Below are positions 1-8,694 of a stretch of 64,000 nt of DNA, piece after piece. The notes beneath the pieces were generated by a model. The model did no database searches and was not told the origin of the DNA. It saw nothing but the letters and a program-made list of their open reading frames with translations. Numbering within the stretch: the first letter of the stretch is position 1; each line of letters starts with the position of its first letter. Source of the DNA: Alteromonas sp. 5E99-2 (GTDB taxonomy: Bacteria > Pseudomonadota > Gammaproteobacteria > Enterobacterales > Alteromonadaceae). The position numbers were made by a program, and so were the translations under genes. Location of the stretch: the NCBI RefSeq assembly GCF_017368475.1, contig NZ_JAFNJE010000001.1:372001-436000 (forward strand), in the 5' to 3' direction.

Positions 1-202
1 TATTAGTGTCTCCTAATACCGTAATCCGCTCGATACGAGCTACGGAGTCATTTAAAGAAGACTCTTCTTCAGCTGCAGTCGATGCAGAAAATAATAAAAA
101 AGCAGATGAAAGTCCCAGAGTCAGGGAAGTTTGTATGCATGTCGAAAATCTGTACGCACGTCTAACAGACGCACATAATAAAGTATGTGTCTTAATAGTC
201 AT
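1..202 (-). CDS. TonB-dependent receptor, N-terminal fragment
   Basis: Only the first 67 codons lie in the window; the gene runs off its left edge. The ATG is at 202 on the minus strand. The translation has a basic N-terminus, a hydrophobic stretch at about residues 31-45 ending in an alanine-rich signal-peptidase-like site, then an acidic linker and the sequence ERITVLGDTN. That last element resembles the short motif that precedes the plug domain of many outer-membrane TonB-dependent receptors. It lies 65 bp downstream of a DUF2946-like gene, a family often found beside copper-related receptors, so a metal or metallophore substrate is possible. Receptor identity rests on the signal peptide, the ERITVLG-type motif and the context; the barrel is not visible. 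Confidence 0.6.
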   Translation of the reverse strand, partial: MTIKTHTLLCASVRRAYRFSTCIQTSLTLGLSSAFLLFSASTAAEEESSLNDSVARIERITVLGDTN

Positions 203-267
203 TTTACATTCTTATTTTAAATATTTGCTCAAATTCGAACCGAAGTCCAAAGTGCTAATGTGTGTAT

Positions 268-693
268 TTAAAATAAAATGCTAGGGGGCCCACGAGAAAG
301 CGCCGAGGAATATTGAGCGCTTAAATGAGTAAAAAACAAATACTCAGAGAGTTGAGTGAATTTCTGCGATGCAAGTACATTGTCTAGCAAGACGATAGCA
401 TCAGTATTCATATCAGATAAGAAAGAGTAAACACAGTCAATCTCATCTGAGCCACTTTGATAATCAGTAGGAGGTGCAATTTCTACAATATCGCCAGTTA
501 ACAAATAAGCAGTTTCCGACACCCATTTTATAGTACTGCCAGTACAAATAAGCATGACATCAGCTTTCGTAGAGGCCACTTTCTGTGCTGCATTCATAGA
601 ATAAGATGCGAGTAGAGGTGAAGCCATACTGTTAAACAGTATGCCAGCACACAACAAAAAGGCTATAACATGACGGTAACGAATTGCTGTCAT
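268..693 (-). CDS. DUF2946-like exported/membrane protein
   Basis: A 141-residue protein with an N-terminal hydrophobic segment (about residues 8-30) that could be a signal peptide or anchor. It has the layout of the DUF2946 family: a segment after the hydrophobic helix containing ICTGSTIKWVS, a later cysteine (IDCVYSF), and a C-terminal SRGPPSI motif like the RAPP/RGPP tail of that family. Family members usually carry a CxxC-type pair and sit beside TonB-dependent copper receptors. Here the second cysteine of the pair is absent. The gene reads directly toward the partial receptor gene and probably shares its transcript. Function is unknown; a role in copper handling is inference from family context. 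Assignment is by motif recognition only. Confidence 0.6.
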   Translation of the reverse strand: MTAIRYRHVIAFLLCAGILFNSMASPLLASYSMNAAQKVASTKADVMLICTGSTIKWVSETAYLLTGDIVEIAPPTDYQSGSDEIDCVYSFLSDMNTDAIVLLDNVLASQKFTQLSEYLFFTHLSAQYSSALSRGPPSILF

Positions 694-777
694 AGTTTAA
701 AGCTTGCTCATAGTTAACGGTAAAAAGAAAGACTTAGAGCATTGTAACGATGTCTGTGTTTTCAAAGCAATATTTTT

Positions 778-1116
778 TCACTCTCTTTCGAAAAACTCTT
801 CAACTAAATCAGCCAGTTGTTCATCTAATTCATCTTCGAAATCACTAATATCGATACTAAACGCCTCAAAAAACGCTTCTGCTTGTTGCTGCTTGATCGT
901 AGCTCTTTTTATTTGGTATTCAACTTCTGGTAGGGTCTTGTCATACCTAGGTTTAATAACCCAATGTAAAATATTCGAATACATTTGCTTTAACTTAGGT
1001 TTCGCATAGGTGCAGAATTCTTCAACATATTTAATTCCTTCAGGCCCCAGACAACCTGGCTCCAAACGGACCAAAATATGCATTTTTTTGTATAGTGGTA
1101 GTCTTTCTTCTAACAT
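778..1116 (-). CDS. conserved-looking small acidic protein, unknown function
   Basis: A 112-residue soluble protein without signal peptide or membrane segment. The N-terminal half contains basic and aromatic stretches (RLEPGCLGPEG, KPKLKQMYSNILHW); the C-terminal 30 residues are strongly acidic (DISDFEDELDEQLADLVEEF) and predicted helical. Codon use and composition match the neighbours. An opposite-strand open frame over part of it looks like a shadow. I do not recognise the family. It stands alone, with 84 bp to the DUF2946-like gene downstream and a 174-bp gap upstream containing its presumed promoter. Confidence 0.6.
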   Translation of the reverse strand: MLEERLPLYKKMHILVRLEPGCLGPEGIKYVEEFCTYAKPKLKQMYSNILHWVIKPRYDKTLPEVEYQIKRATIKQQQAEAFFEAFSIDISDFEDELDEQLADLVEEFFERE

Positions 1117-1290
1117 TTAATTCACGTACAGTAATTCCTATTACACAGTATTGTAGGACTATGACTAAAATACAAACTCAACCTCTTAAACAACGTTAAA
1201 TATTCTCAATAAACTAGTCTGAACAACAAACAAACTTTACACGGTCTTATAAACTAATGACTAAGACAAAATGTAATAGAGCTTTATGAA

Positions 1291-2118
1291 ATGACATTTT
1301 TAGAAACCCATGAACTCTGGTTAAGGTTGGCAAGTTTTGTTGGCGTATTAGCATTCATGGCTATACTCGAATATATTCGACCTAAAAAAACTCGTGTTAT
1401 GCCAAGGTTCGTGCGCTGGAGCACCAATCTTTTACTTGTGGTAATAAATAGTTTAGCCCTGCGACTAGTTACTCCTATACTAGCAGTTGGCGCTGCTGCG
1501 TGGGCTCAATCTCATAACCTTGGTGTGCTCAATTGGATACCACTCCCTCCTATCATTAGCTTAGTTCTAGCGGTGACTTTATTAGATATGGCCATTTACT
1601 TTCAGCATGTATTAAGTCACCGTGTTCCAATGTTATGGCGGTTCCATAAAATCCATCACGCCGACAGAGATATCGATGTCACTACAGGCTTGCGGTTTCA
1701 TCCAGTAGAAATTGTGTTTTCAATGTTTTATAAATTAGCCTGGGTTGTACTTCTTGGCCCTAGTGTCAGTGCTGTAATTTTTTTCGAAGTTTTATTAAAT
1801 GCGTCTGCAATGTTCAACCACTCAAATGTATCTCTGACTCAAAAAGTCGATTCATGGCTTCGAACCTGTATCGTCACTCCCGACTTTCACAGAGTACACC
1901 ACTCGGTAATACCAAGAGAAACTCACAGTAACTTCGGCTTTTTCTTGTCTATTTGGGATAGGATTTTCAATACCCATATTCCGCAGCCTTTAGCCAAACA
2001 CAAAGATATGGTGATAGGTCTGAGCGAGTTTCAAAGCCATGCTCCGAATACGCTCATTTGGTGTTTAACCGCTCCTTGGAAAAAAAAGGCGGCTCAAAAA
2101 GGAAAAAATGATGTTTAA
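1291..2118 (+). CDS. sterol desaturase / fatty acid hydroxylase family protein
   Basis: A 275-residue integral membrane protein of the fatty acid hydroxylase superfamily, di-iron enzymes that hydroxylate or desaturate lipid substrates in the membrane. The His clusters are all present: HVLSH at 106-110, HKIHH at 119-123, HP at 137, HSN at 177, HRVHH at 200-204 and HSN at 212. Hydrophobic segments lie at about 10-29, 48-72, 87-105 and 143-170. The length is normal for bacterial members. The natural substrate cannot be told from sequence. The 3' end overlaps the next gene by 11 bp, so the two are probably translationally coupled. Confidence 0.88.
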   Translation: MTFLETHELWLRLASFVGVLAFMAILEYIRPKKTRVMPRFVRWSTNLLLVVINSLALRLVTPILAVGAAAWAQSHNLGVLNWIPLPPIISLVLAVTLLDMAIYFQHVLSHRVPMLWRFHKIHHADRDIDVTTGLRFHPVEIVFSMFYKLAWVVLLGPSVSAVIFFEVLLNASAMFNHSNVSLTQKVDSWLRTCIVTPDFHRVHHSVIPRETHSNFGFFLSIWDRIFNTHIPQPLAKHKDMVIGLSEFQSHAPNTLIWCLTAPWKKKAAQKGKNDV

Positions 2119-2629
2119 ATGGACATTTTTGGTTATGAATATAGCGCTAACTCTATTAACACATAGCGTTCAGGCAGATGAATTAGATGACATCCACCAG
2201 TCTATTGAAAAAAAATACACCAATGTTCAACATATTGATGGGCAATCGTTAAGAGAACTTAAGCAAAGCGATGTTTTGATATTTGATGTAAGAAAGCCCA
2301 AAGAATTTAAGGTAAGTCATTTAGCCAACGCCATACAAGTGGATCCAGATATATCAGAAAGCGATTTTATGAATCTATTCGCAAGTGACTTAAAAGACAA
2401 AACAGCCGTATTTTATTGCTCAGTGGGTAGACGTTCATCTGAGTTAATCACCCGTTTGGCTCACCACGAAAAAACTATCAAAATGGTAAATTTAGAAGGT
2501 GGTATATTCAAATGGACGAACAAAGAAATGCCAGTCAATGGTGTAGGCGTTCACCCATATAATTGGTACTGGAGCCGACTCATTGAGGACAAAGAAAAGA
2601 TATTTTACTCCCCACCGGTTGCCAAATGA
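2108..2629 (+). CDS. exported rhodanese-domain protein
   Basis: A 173-residue protein with a signal peptide (about 1-23, VQADE after the cleavage region) followed by one rhodanese domain (about 45-140). The active-site loop CSVGRRS starts at Cys104, and the entry motif FDVRKPKEF and the C-terminal GGIFKW motif are typical of the family. Rhodaneses carry a persulfide on the active-site Cys and move sulfane sulfur. An exported version would act in the periplasm on an unknown substrate. The ATG at 2108 overlaps the hydroxylase gene; a second ATG follows immediately at 2111. No clear terminator separates it from the convergent chemoreceptor gene 14 bp away. Confidence 0.88.
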   Translation: MMFKWTFLVMNIALTLLTHSVQADELDDIHQSIEKKYTNVQHIDGQSLRELKQSDVLIFDVRKPKEFKVSHLANAIQVDPDISESDFMNLFASDLKDKTAVFYCSVGRRSSELITRLAHHEKTIKMVNLEGGIFKWTNKEMPVNGVGVHPYNWYWSRLIEDKEKIFYSPPVAK

Positions 2630-2643
2630 ACCCCCAGTCAACT

Positions 2644-4137
2644 CTATAAACAAGCACTAAGCGTTATTTTAAAAAAAGAAAGTTCATTATCTTGTTTAGC
2701 CACCAGTTCAGATAAACCTTTTATAGAAAGTTCCGTTTTCTTCACTGACTCCACGTTCTCATTTACCAAATCAAATGTGTTGCTGGTATTTTTATTAATG
2801 CTCTCTGTTACTTGATCTTGCTGCTTAGAGGCAGTAACAACCAGCTCATTCGCTTTTGAAATCGACTGTACAGATTCTGCAATATCATCAAAATAGTTTT
2901 TGACATTTTTCGATAACGACACAGATTCACGAATAGATTCTACATTCGCAACCATATTGTTATTTGCTTTTTCAGCTTGGCTTTGAAGCTTACCAATGAT
3001 CTCTTGAATACTTTTCGTTGAACTTTGAGTTTTTGCAGCCAGATTTCTGACTTCATCAGCTACAACGGAAAACCCACGACCTTGCTCTCCTGCTCTTGCA
3101 GCTTCAATGGCTGCATTCAGTGCCAGTAAATTAGTTTGTTCTGAAATCGCATTGATAACATTAGTGACTTCACCAATATCTAACGCGCTATCTTTCAACT
3201 GTTTAAGCATGGAAGCAGTTTCTTCTACAGATTGATTAATATTTTCCGTTAAAGAAATAGATGCTTCTAACGTCTGGTAACTCTCACGAATATTATCTAT
3301 GGTTTTGTTAGTTTCATCATCAGCCTGAATCGCACTCACCGACATTTCTTTAGACGTAGTCGATAATTGACTTATCGCCCCGGATATTTCATCAATTTGA
3401 GCAAATTCATCCTTTGTGTTTTGAGCGGTTTTTTCCATAACATGGGTTAAATCATTAGACGATGACATGACACTTTCTGACACCGTATTCAATGTTGTTA
3501 CTATTGTGGTTAGCTGTGTATTTAGTTGATAGCAGGAGGACATTAACTGAGAAATTTCACTTTCGCCTTTTACGAAATCCCCCTCCATTGCATTTAATTT
3601 ACCCAATGACAATTCTGACAATATTGACGAGACTAAAGATAAGCTGCGAATGAGGGATCGAGTAACAACAATAATGGCAGCGCTCAGAATAAAGAAAATC
3701 AAAATAGTGATACCAATGATCACACGCTTCGCATCACTACTCGTACTAAGAATATTATTAGTGAACATTTCTAATTTTGAATTTGCGAACAATTCAAATT
3801 CGTTTGAAATCTTTAGTGCCTGCTCAGCATCTTCACTTTCAATCGCCATTTTTAATTGATTAATGGTCGCTTTATCGCCCAGAAATCGCTCTTCTATTAA
3901 ATCTATGGATTTGCTGGCTTCAGTAAATTGATTACTTAAAATGAAATTTTTAATGTCTTTTATCGTCATTAAAACCGTAATGGGATGCCTGTTCATTTTG
4001 ACTAAATTGTCTTCAACATCAAGAAATTTACTATTCACAATTAAAGAGATAAAAATAAAGCTAATCAGCATTAAAGTGCACAAGGAAAAAATGACCGTTT
4101 TTAATTTGTACCTAATAACCAAACCTTCTAATGACAT
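2644..4137 (-). CDS. methyl-accepting chemotaxis protein (membrane receptor)
   Basis: A 497-residue chemoreceptor. It has a first membrane segment at about 12-34, a short periplasmic domain of about 100 residues with no recognisable ligand-domain motif, a second membrane segment at about 139-158, a HAMP-like linker, and a long cytoplasmic coiled coil. The signalling tip that contacts CheA/CheW lies near 333-368 ([20 protein letters not shown]). Such receptors report ligand binding to the flagellar switch through CheA. It is divergent from the FlgO genes, which fits a motility neighbourhood. I did not find a sigma-28 promoter match in front of this gene. The ligand is unknown. Confidence 0.93.
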   Translation of the reverse strand: MSLEGLVIRYKLKTVIFSLCTLMLISFIFISLIVNSKFLDVEDNLVKMNRHPITVLMTIKDIKNFILSNQFTEASKSIDLIEERFLGDKATINQLKMAIESEDAEQALKISNEFELFANSKLEMFTNNILSTSSDAKRVIIGITILIFFILSAAIIVVTRSLIRSLSLVSSILSELSLGKLNAMEGDFVKGESEISQLMSSCYQLNTQLTTIVTTLNTVSESVMSSSNDLTHVMEKTAQNTKDEFAQIDEISGAISQLSTTSKEMSVSAIQADDETNKTIDNIRESYQTLEASISLTENINQSVEETASMLKQLKDSALDIGEVTNVINAISEQTNLLALNAAIEAARAGEQGRGFSVVADEVRNLAAKTQSSTKSIQEIIGKLQSQAEKANNNMVANVESIRESVSLSKNVKNYFDDIAESVQSISKANELVVTASKQQDQVTESINKNTSNTFDLVNENVESVKKTELSIKGLSELVAKQDNELSFFKITLSACL

Positions 4138-4269
4138 GTTTTATTTTTCCTCTAATTTCAATAGAACGGCTATTTTGCAACCTACATGTGTTTACCTGTA
4201 AGTCCATAACGTAAAATATAGCAAAAATATGAAGATATTATTTACCATCTCTAATAGCAGTTTGATTAT

Positions 4270-4283
4270 TGCGAACGTTCGCA
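4270..4283. repeat. 14-bp perfect palindrome, possible operator
   Basis: TGCGAACGTTCGCA is its own reverse complement. It lies in the divergent promoter region, 133 bp from the chemoreceptor start and 164 bp before the FlgO-domain start. It is GC-rich against an AT-rich background and could bind a dimeric regulator. No family is recognised. Confidence 0.4.
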
Positions 4284-4348
4284 TTCAGCTGTGATAAAAC
4301 AATGAGTCTTCGTCTCTAGTCGTGTTACGTCAGCAAAACAGCCACACT

Positions 4349-4371
4349 GGTTATATGATAAAAATATAACC
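4349..4371. repeat. 8-bp inverted repeat beside the sigma-28 promoter
   Basis: GGTTATAT and ATATAACC are separated by 7 bases. The repeat ends 7 bp before the -35-like element of the sigma-28 promoter candidate, a suitable place for a regulator site. It is AT-rich, so chance occurrence is possible. Confidence 0.35.
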
Positions 4372-4378
4372 TTTTACC

Positions 4379-4406
4379 TAATGTTTTTCCAAAATTCAGC
4401 CGATAT
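4379..4406 (+). promoter_or_regulatory. sigma-28 (FliA) promoter candidate for the FlgO-domain genes
   Basis: TAATGTTT at 4379-4386 and GCCGATAT at 4399-4406 each differ at one position from the sigma-28 consensus elements TAAAGTTT and GCCGATAA. The spacer is 12 bases against the usual 11. The element ends 40 bp before the ATG at 4447. The downstream genes encode FlgO-domain proteins, a flagellum-linked family, so the match is biologically sensible. Confidence 0.65.
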
Positions 4407-4446
4407 AAAAATATTGAATATCTTTATGTAGACGGCAAAATCCAAA

Positions 4447-5058
4447 ATGAAATATAAAAGTGCGTTATCGATTGTTGTAAGCCTAAGTTTTTGGGCGTTG
4501 TCTTGCAATAACACATACAGTATGGATGAATTTGAATATGTTCCCGCTGCAGCAAGTACGACGTCGGGTTTTCAAACCTCTCGATTTAACAGTCACTCTG
4601 GCTACACTAGCGCAACGAAGTTATTCAAAAGAAAGGTAAGTAATCTTGTTTCTGATCTTATGATGAATATGCGAACGTCTGAAACTCAAGGCAACATAAT
4701 CGTTACCAACTTCTTACGCACCACTCAAACAGACAACAGCAATGTTGACTCAGAGCCATTAAGCTATCAACTAGCCGAAGAATTCACAAATCAACTTCAC
4801 CGAACGGGTTTTCATGTCATTGATTTTAAAATTACCGATTCAGTGCGCGTTACGCCCAAAGGCGACTTCATGCTAAGTCGAGATTATATTGAATTGAACA
4901 ACAATATCGATGCTCAGTACGTTTTGGTTGGGTCTTACGATATTAATTCTGACGGGGTGATTGTGTATAGCCGTGTTGTGGATATTCAGTCGAAAGCTGT
5001 ACTAGCCACCAGCTCCACACTTCTTGAACACTATACAGTTAACAGTTGGTTGTACTAA
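4447..5058 (+). CDS. FlgO-domain outer membrane/periplasmic protein
   Basis: A 203-residue exported protein. The N-terminus is a signal peptide with a cysteine at residue 20 (ALSCNN), which is only a marginal lipobox. Residues about 65-195 match the FlgO domain: a conserved region stating presence of old and new lipoprotein paralogue features (QLAEEFTNQLHRTGFHVIDF), then TPKGDFMLSRD and the DAQYVLVGSYD strand. In Vibrio, FlgO is an outer membrane protein needed for normal motility. It is followed after 4 bases by a paralogue, so the two form an operon, probably read from the sigma-28 promoter at 4379-4406. Neither is near other flagellar genes in this window. Confidence 0.85.
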   Translation: MKYKSALSIVVSLSFWALSCNNTYSMDEFEYVPAAASTTSGFQTSRFNSHSGYTSATKLFKRKVSNLVSDLMMNMRTSETQGNIIVTNFLRTTQTDNSNVDSEPLSYQLAEEFTNQLHRTGFHVIDFKITDSVRVTPKGDFMLSRDYIELNNNIDAQYVLVGSYDINSDGVIVYSRVVDIQSKAVLATSSTLLEHYTVNSWLY

Positions 5059-5062
5059 CATT

Positions 5063-5716
5063 ATGAAAATACAAATTTCACTGACGAATTCCATACGATA
5101 TATGCTAATTGCGTTTATAACGCTGTTTTTAGGTGGGTGCGTCAGTACAATGCCTACCAATTGGTTTATCGCTGAAAAAGAAGAACATAGTGTACCCAGC
5201 CATGTCACTAAGGCTCCTAGCCCTTTAGCTGAAGAAAAACAAATACCGCTAAGAGATTATTCTTACGGGCTAAAGCAGAAACACTACAAAAAATTAAATG
5301 ACTACGCCAACCAAATTATTTTACAGCTGAATATGCAAGCCCATAAAAGTAAATCTATTGTGGTTGCCTCTTATGTTGAATTAGACAGCACACTTAACAA
5401 CACCAACATTATTGGTAATCAACTTGCTGAGGCACTTCTCGTCGAACTAAGCCAAGTCGGCTTTCATGTGGTTGACTTGAATACAGCGTCTCAAGTCAGC
5501 ATCACCGAAAGAGGCACATTTGCGTTTACTCGCGATGCTTTGGCAGAAAACACCGATTATTGCTGCGTTATGTCTGGAAATCTCATTTATGAACCACGAG
5601 GTGTAAGAGTAAATAGTAAGGTCTTCGACACAAGTTCAAAAAAGTTACTCGGTGCAAACAGTATTTTAATACCCTACTTTGTTCTTGATGGCGCGAGCAC
5701 TATCGCGTATCGCTGA
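5063..5716 (+). CDS. FlgO-domain lipoprotein (paralogue of the upstream gene)
   Basis: A 217-residue lipoprotein starting at the ATG at 5063. An open frame extends upstream to 5024 but would overlap the previous gene; the internal Met gives the correct signal peptide. The lipobox is FLGGCVST, with the modified Cys near residue 26. The C-terminal domain parallels the preceding protein: NQLAEALLVELSQVGFHVVD, then ERGTFAFTRDAL and YCCVMSGNL. The middle part (about 35-85) is a basic, less conserved linker. The pair resembles a duplicated FlgO unit. Its role in the flagellar outer-membrane ring or in adhesion is inferred from the family. Confidence 0.85.
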   Translation: MKIQISLTNSIRYMLIAFITLFLGGCVSTMPTNWFIAEKEEHSVPSHVTKAPSPLAEEKQIPLRDYSYGLKQKHYKKLNDYANQIILQLNMQAHKSKSIVVASYVELDSTLNNTNIIGNQLAEALLVELSQVGFHVVDLNTASQVSITERGTFAFTRDALAENTDYCCVMSGNLIYEPRGVRVNSKVFDTSSKKLLGANSILIPYFVLDGASTIAYR

Positions 5717-5854
5717 TCATTCGAGATTAAATAAAACAACTAAAAAGCCTGTTTTTTAATCAATTCATGGTAATTGGAGCCAGTGTCCTGTAAACTCCGG
5801 CTCCGCGCGAGAGAACCTACTCGCTTACATTATTATTTACAGAAGATCCCTCGA

Positions 5855-7162
5855 TTGACAACATTTGAATCTCTTGGCTTAAGTGCCCCATTGCTATCTG
5901 CACTTGCAAAAAATAACTACACCGCCCCAACTCCAATACAAGAACAAGCCATTGGTCCTATTATGGATGGGCGTGACATCATGGCCGCGGCGCAAACTGG
6001 TACGGGTAAAACGGCTGCATTCACATTACCTATTTTACATAGGCTACAAGCCGCACCTAAAAAGGTGAGTAGTAATCAAACTCGGACCTTGGTTTTAACA
6101 CCCACAAGAGAGCTTGCGTCTCAAATAGCTGACAACGTCGAAAAATACGGTTCCGGGTTAAACCTTAAATACAACCTTGTATTTGGCGGAGTGAAAATTA
6201 ATCCTCAAATGATGAAGCTACGACGTGGAACTGATGTACTTATTGCGACACCGGGCCGCCTACTCGACTTGTATCAACAAAATGCAGTTAAATTCAACGA
6301 GCTTGAAACTCTAGTGCTAGATGAAGCCGATCGCATGCTGGATATGGGTTTTATTCGCGACATCAAGAAAATCATCGCTTTACTACCTAAGAAGCGCCAG
6401 AACTTATTGTTTTCAGCAACCTTCTCTGCAGAAATTAGAGAACTTGCTAAAAATCTAGTTAACGACCCAGTAGAAGTAACTGTCACCCCACCAAATTCTA
6501 CTGTAGATCGCATTGAACAATGCTTGTACCCCGTAGACAAAAACAAAAAAAGTGCCTTACTCGTACATTTGATAAAAGAAAAAAAGCACACGCAAACCTT
6601 GGTTTTTTGTAGAACTAAGCACGGTGCAAATAGACTTACCACCACATTGAATAAAAAAGGCATAACAGCCGCAGCTATTCATGGGAATAAAAGCCAAAAC
6701 GTGCGTACACGTGCTCTAGCCGACTTTAAAGACAACCAAATTCAAGTGCTTGTTGCCACCGATATTGCCGCTAGAGGTATCGATATTGCACAACTTCCCT
6801 TTGTTGTGAATTTCGATTTACCCAATGTAGCTGAAGACTATGTGCACAGAATAGGCCGTACTGGCCGAGCTGGTCGTTCGGGTTTAGCAATATCTCTTGT
6901 AAGCATGGACGAAGGCAAACAGCTAAATGATATTGAGCGCTTAATCAAACTCAACATTCCTAGAGAAAGTGTTGAAGGTTTTAAGCCTTCGCAGCAATTA
7001 GGGGAAACGGACTTAAGCCGAGCTGCAAAAAAGCCAAAAAAACCTAAAAAGCCTCGTAATAATTCAGATCGCAATCGTTCAGAAAATAAGCCTCGTTCTG
7101 AAAGCAAGCCTCGCCCTAATAAATCCCGTTCTGGCAATAAGCCAAAGCCTCGTAGAGCTTAA
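5855..7162 (+). CDS. rhlE: DEAD-box ATP-dependent RNA helicase, RhlE type
   Basis: An RNA helicase of 435 residues with all superfamily-2 motifs in order: the Q-motif (TPIQEQAI), [14 protein letters not shown], the DEAD box, SAT, then ARGID and [12 protein letters not shown] low-complexity basic tail of K/P/R/S/N follows, typical of RhlE and involved in RNA binding. No ATG precedes the conserved N-terminus [11 protein letters not shown] in frame. The best start is the TTG at 5855, 9 bases after AGAAG; another TTG at 5774 would add 27 residues with no family similarity. The 5' region contains GGAGCC/GGCTCC (5776-5781, 5799-5804) that could form a leader hairpin. Its likely role is ribosome assembly or RNA unwinding in the cold. 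Confidence 0.93.
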   Translation: MTTFESLGLSAPLLSALAKNNYTAPTPIQEQAIGPIMDGRDIMAAAQTGTGKTAAFTLPILHRLQAAPKKVSSNQTRTLVLTPTRELASQIADNVEKYGSGLNLKYNLVFGGVKINPQMMKLRRGTDVLIATPGRLLDLYQQNAVKFNELETLVLDEADRMLDMGFIRDIKKIIALLPKKRQNLLFSATFSAEIRELAKNLVNDPVEVTVTPPNSTVDRIEQCLYPVDKNKKSALLVHLIKEKKHTQTLVFCRTKHGANRLTTTLNKKGITAAAIHGNKSQNVRTRALADFKDNQIQVLVATDIAARGIDIAQLPFVVNFDLPNVAEDYVHRIGRTGRAGRSGLAISLVSMDEGKQLNDIERLIKLNIPRESVEGFKPSQQLGETDLSRAAKKPKKPKKPRNNSDRNRSENKPRSESKPRPNKSRSGNKPKPRRA

Positions 7163-7175
7163 TTCAATACGAAGT

Positions 7176-7214
7176 CCACTCAGTAAAATTCGTCGTTTAC
7201 TTACTGAGTGGTTT
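7176..7214. terminator. bidirectional hairpin terminator between rhlE and the minus-strand gene
   Basis: CCACTCAGTAA at 7176-7186 pairs perfectly with TTACTGAGTGG at 7201-7211, loop of 14 bases. The following T-run is short on the plus strand (GTTTAAG), so termination strength is uncertain. The hairpin abuts the stop codon of the convergent gene. Confidence 0.6.
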
Positions 7215-8061
7215 AAGGCTTTATCACTTCAAAGTCAGCAAAACGTATTGTGTCTTCTTCAGACTCAAGCATAGACTTAGATTTAAGTGACCGATACAAG
7301 CCCCATTTAGGCCTAACAAAATGAGAGGCTTTCGTCCCTCTCCACATATCAATAGTATCCGATTGGTATTCCATAAGGATGACTTGGTCCTCTAAACGTT
7401 TCAATGTAACCTTTAGTGTCCCTTTGTTTGCATAAACGGCTGTAACTTCTGCCTCTAACCACACTCCAGAGACTTTATTCCAGCGATTTTTTTCTAAAAT
7501 AGTCGTTTTTTTAACGGCTGCATGAGAAAAAGCAAACCATTTTTCTCCTCGGTAATGTCGACCTGAAAAAGTAAAAATAGGTGTACCCACGCCATCATCT
7601 ACAGATTTGAGTTGGAAAAAATGACTGAAGTTCTTTGAAAGTGACATGTCGGGTTCAAGTTTAAACTTCCAACGATAAGTTAAGATTTCTCCTTCATACC
7701 CTTTTAATCGCCGTTTTGAGCCACTATATGCTTTAATTTCATTGCGTTGTCTGTCTGAAAAGCGCTTATATTTATCTCTGTCTCTATCAATATCTCGATG
7801 TAAAAGAAACACAAAATGGTGCCCAACAACATCGTCCGTATCTTCGTAGATATGTTGTATTTCGGGATGATTTTCAGGGTATAAATCCGGTGATTCAATT
7901 GGCCGCTTCCCCGCAAAATTCTTAATTAACTCATAAGCACTAAGCCCTTCATTGGGACCGTCAGCTTTTAATGTAGACACCTCCTCACACACTGAAACGT
8001 TAGAATGCAAAGAAGCAAAAACAAATAACACCGTTAAATTTTTTATGCCGCCATTTTTCAT
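7213..8061 (-). CDS. secreted jelly-roll-like protein, possibly polysaccharide-active
   Basis: A 282-residue exported protein with a signal peptide (about 1-24). The mature part resembles a concanavalin-like beta-sandwich family known from fungi and Bacteroidetes and placed near polysaccharide lyases. The shared features are YRWKFKLEPD and FFQLKSVDDG near the middle, a TPIFTFSGR strand, an SGVWLEAEVT strand, then IDMWRG and RPKWGLYRSL close to the end and a final IRFADFEV strand. These C-terminal motifs are the basis of the call. Catalytic residues are not identifiable by eye. There is no sugar-utilisation cluster around it. Enzyme activity is a hypothesis; export is well supported. Confidence 0.6.
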   Translation of the reverse strand: MKNGGIKNLTVLFVFASLHSNVSVCEEVSTLKADGPNEGLSAYELIKNFAGKRPIESPDLYPENHPEIQHIYEDTDDVVGHHFVFLLHRDIDRDRDKYKRFSDRQRNEIKAYSGSKRRLKGYEGEILTYRWKFKLEPDMSLSKNFSHFFQLKSVDDGVGTPIFTFSGRHYRGEKWFAFSHAAVKKTTILEKNRWNKVSGVWLEAEVTAVYANKGTLKVTLKRLEDQVILMEYQSDTIDMWRGTKASHFVRPKWGLYRSLKSKSMLESEEDTIRFADFEVIKP

Positions 8062-8274
8062 ACTAACTTCGTCAAATACACCTTTTAATGTAAATTAATT
8101 GTAACACTTAGGCATTGTTAAATTGTTCTTTTTTCAATAACGACACAACAACATTTAACAAAGACTGAATCTCACTAAAAATTAGGCTTGTTGAAACGAT
8201 TTTGTTAATCTCGAATAGTTATTTTTTACAGGTATAGAAAATCACTTCTACCGGGATAGACATAAGGAAAAAAA

Positions 8275-8649
8275 ATGGGTCTTTTAGATGGCTTAATGGG
8301 CAAAGCGAGCGCCGTTGATACAGACGAAGTAAACGCTCAATTGGAGGATGTTTTAGCAGGCAATGAAACCGTTGCAAGCGCATATAAGTTAATTCGCGAC
8401 ATGCTTATTTTTACTAATAAACGGGTTATCTTTATGGATAAGCAGGGCGTTTCTGGTAAAAAAGTAAATTACCTTAGCATTCCTTATAAATCTGTCATCC
8501 GCTTTGAAGTGGAGACGGCAGGTACCTTCGACACTGATTCAGAGTTGCGTATCTGGATGTCAGGCGTTGCTGAGCCTCTTGAGCTGGAGTTAAAGTCTAA
8601 CCTTGCAGCACCAGTACAAAAGAGCCTTGCAGACCAATTATTCAATTAA
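8275..8649 (+). CDS. bacterial PH-domain protein (bPH_1 / DUF1696 type)
   Basis: A 124-residue soluble protein. It begins MGLLDGLMGKAS and has the bacterial pleckstrin-homology layout: a helix with VLAGNETVASAYKLIRD, the strand pair LIFTNKRVIFMDKQG, then YLSIPYKSVIRFEVETAGTF and ELRIWMSG. These match the bPH_1 family (formerly DUF1696, as in YvbH/YdjM-like proteins). A strong purine-rich site (ATAAGGAAAAAAA) precedes the ATG. Members form rings in crystal structures, but the physiological role is unknown. Monocistronic, closed by the terminator at 8667-8694. Confidence 0.88.
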   Translation: MGLLDGLMGKASAVDTDEVNAQLEDVLAGNETVASAYKLIRDMLIFTNKRVIFMDKQGVSGKKVNYLSIPYKSVIRFEVETAGTFDTDSELRIWMSGVAEPLELELKSNLAAPVQKSLADQLFN

Positions 8650-8666
8650 GCATTAACAAAGAAATG

Positions 8667-8694
8667 AATGCCCTACCTAAATAGGGCATTTTAA
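8667..8694. terminator. bidirectional rho-independent terminator
   Basis: AATGCCCTA at 8667-8675 and TAGGGCATT at 8682-8690 form a perfect 9-bp stem with a 6-base loop, followed by TTAATT. It separates the PH-domain gene from the convergent chemoreceptor gene. Confidence 0.8.

Larger units (their letters stand above)
4138..4446. other. 309-bp divergent intergenic region
   Basis: Non-coding space between the chemoreceptor gene (minus) and the first FlgO-domain gene (plus). It holds a 14-bp perfect palindrome, an 8-bp inverted repeat and a sigma-28 promoter match, listed separately. I found no credible small gene here. Confidence 0.8.
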
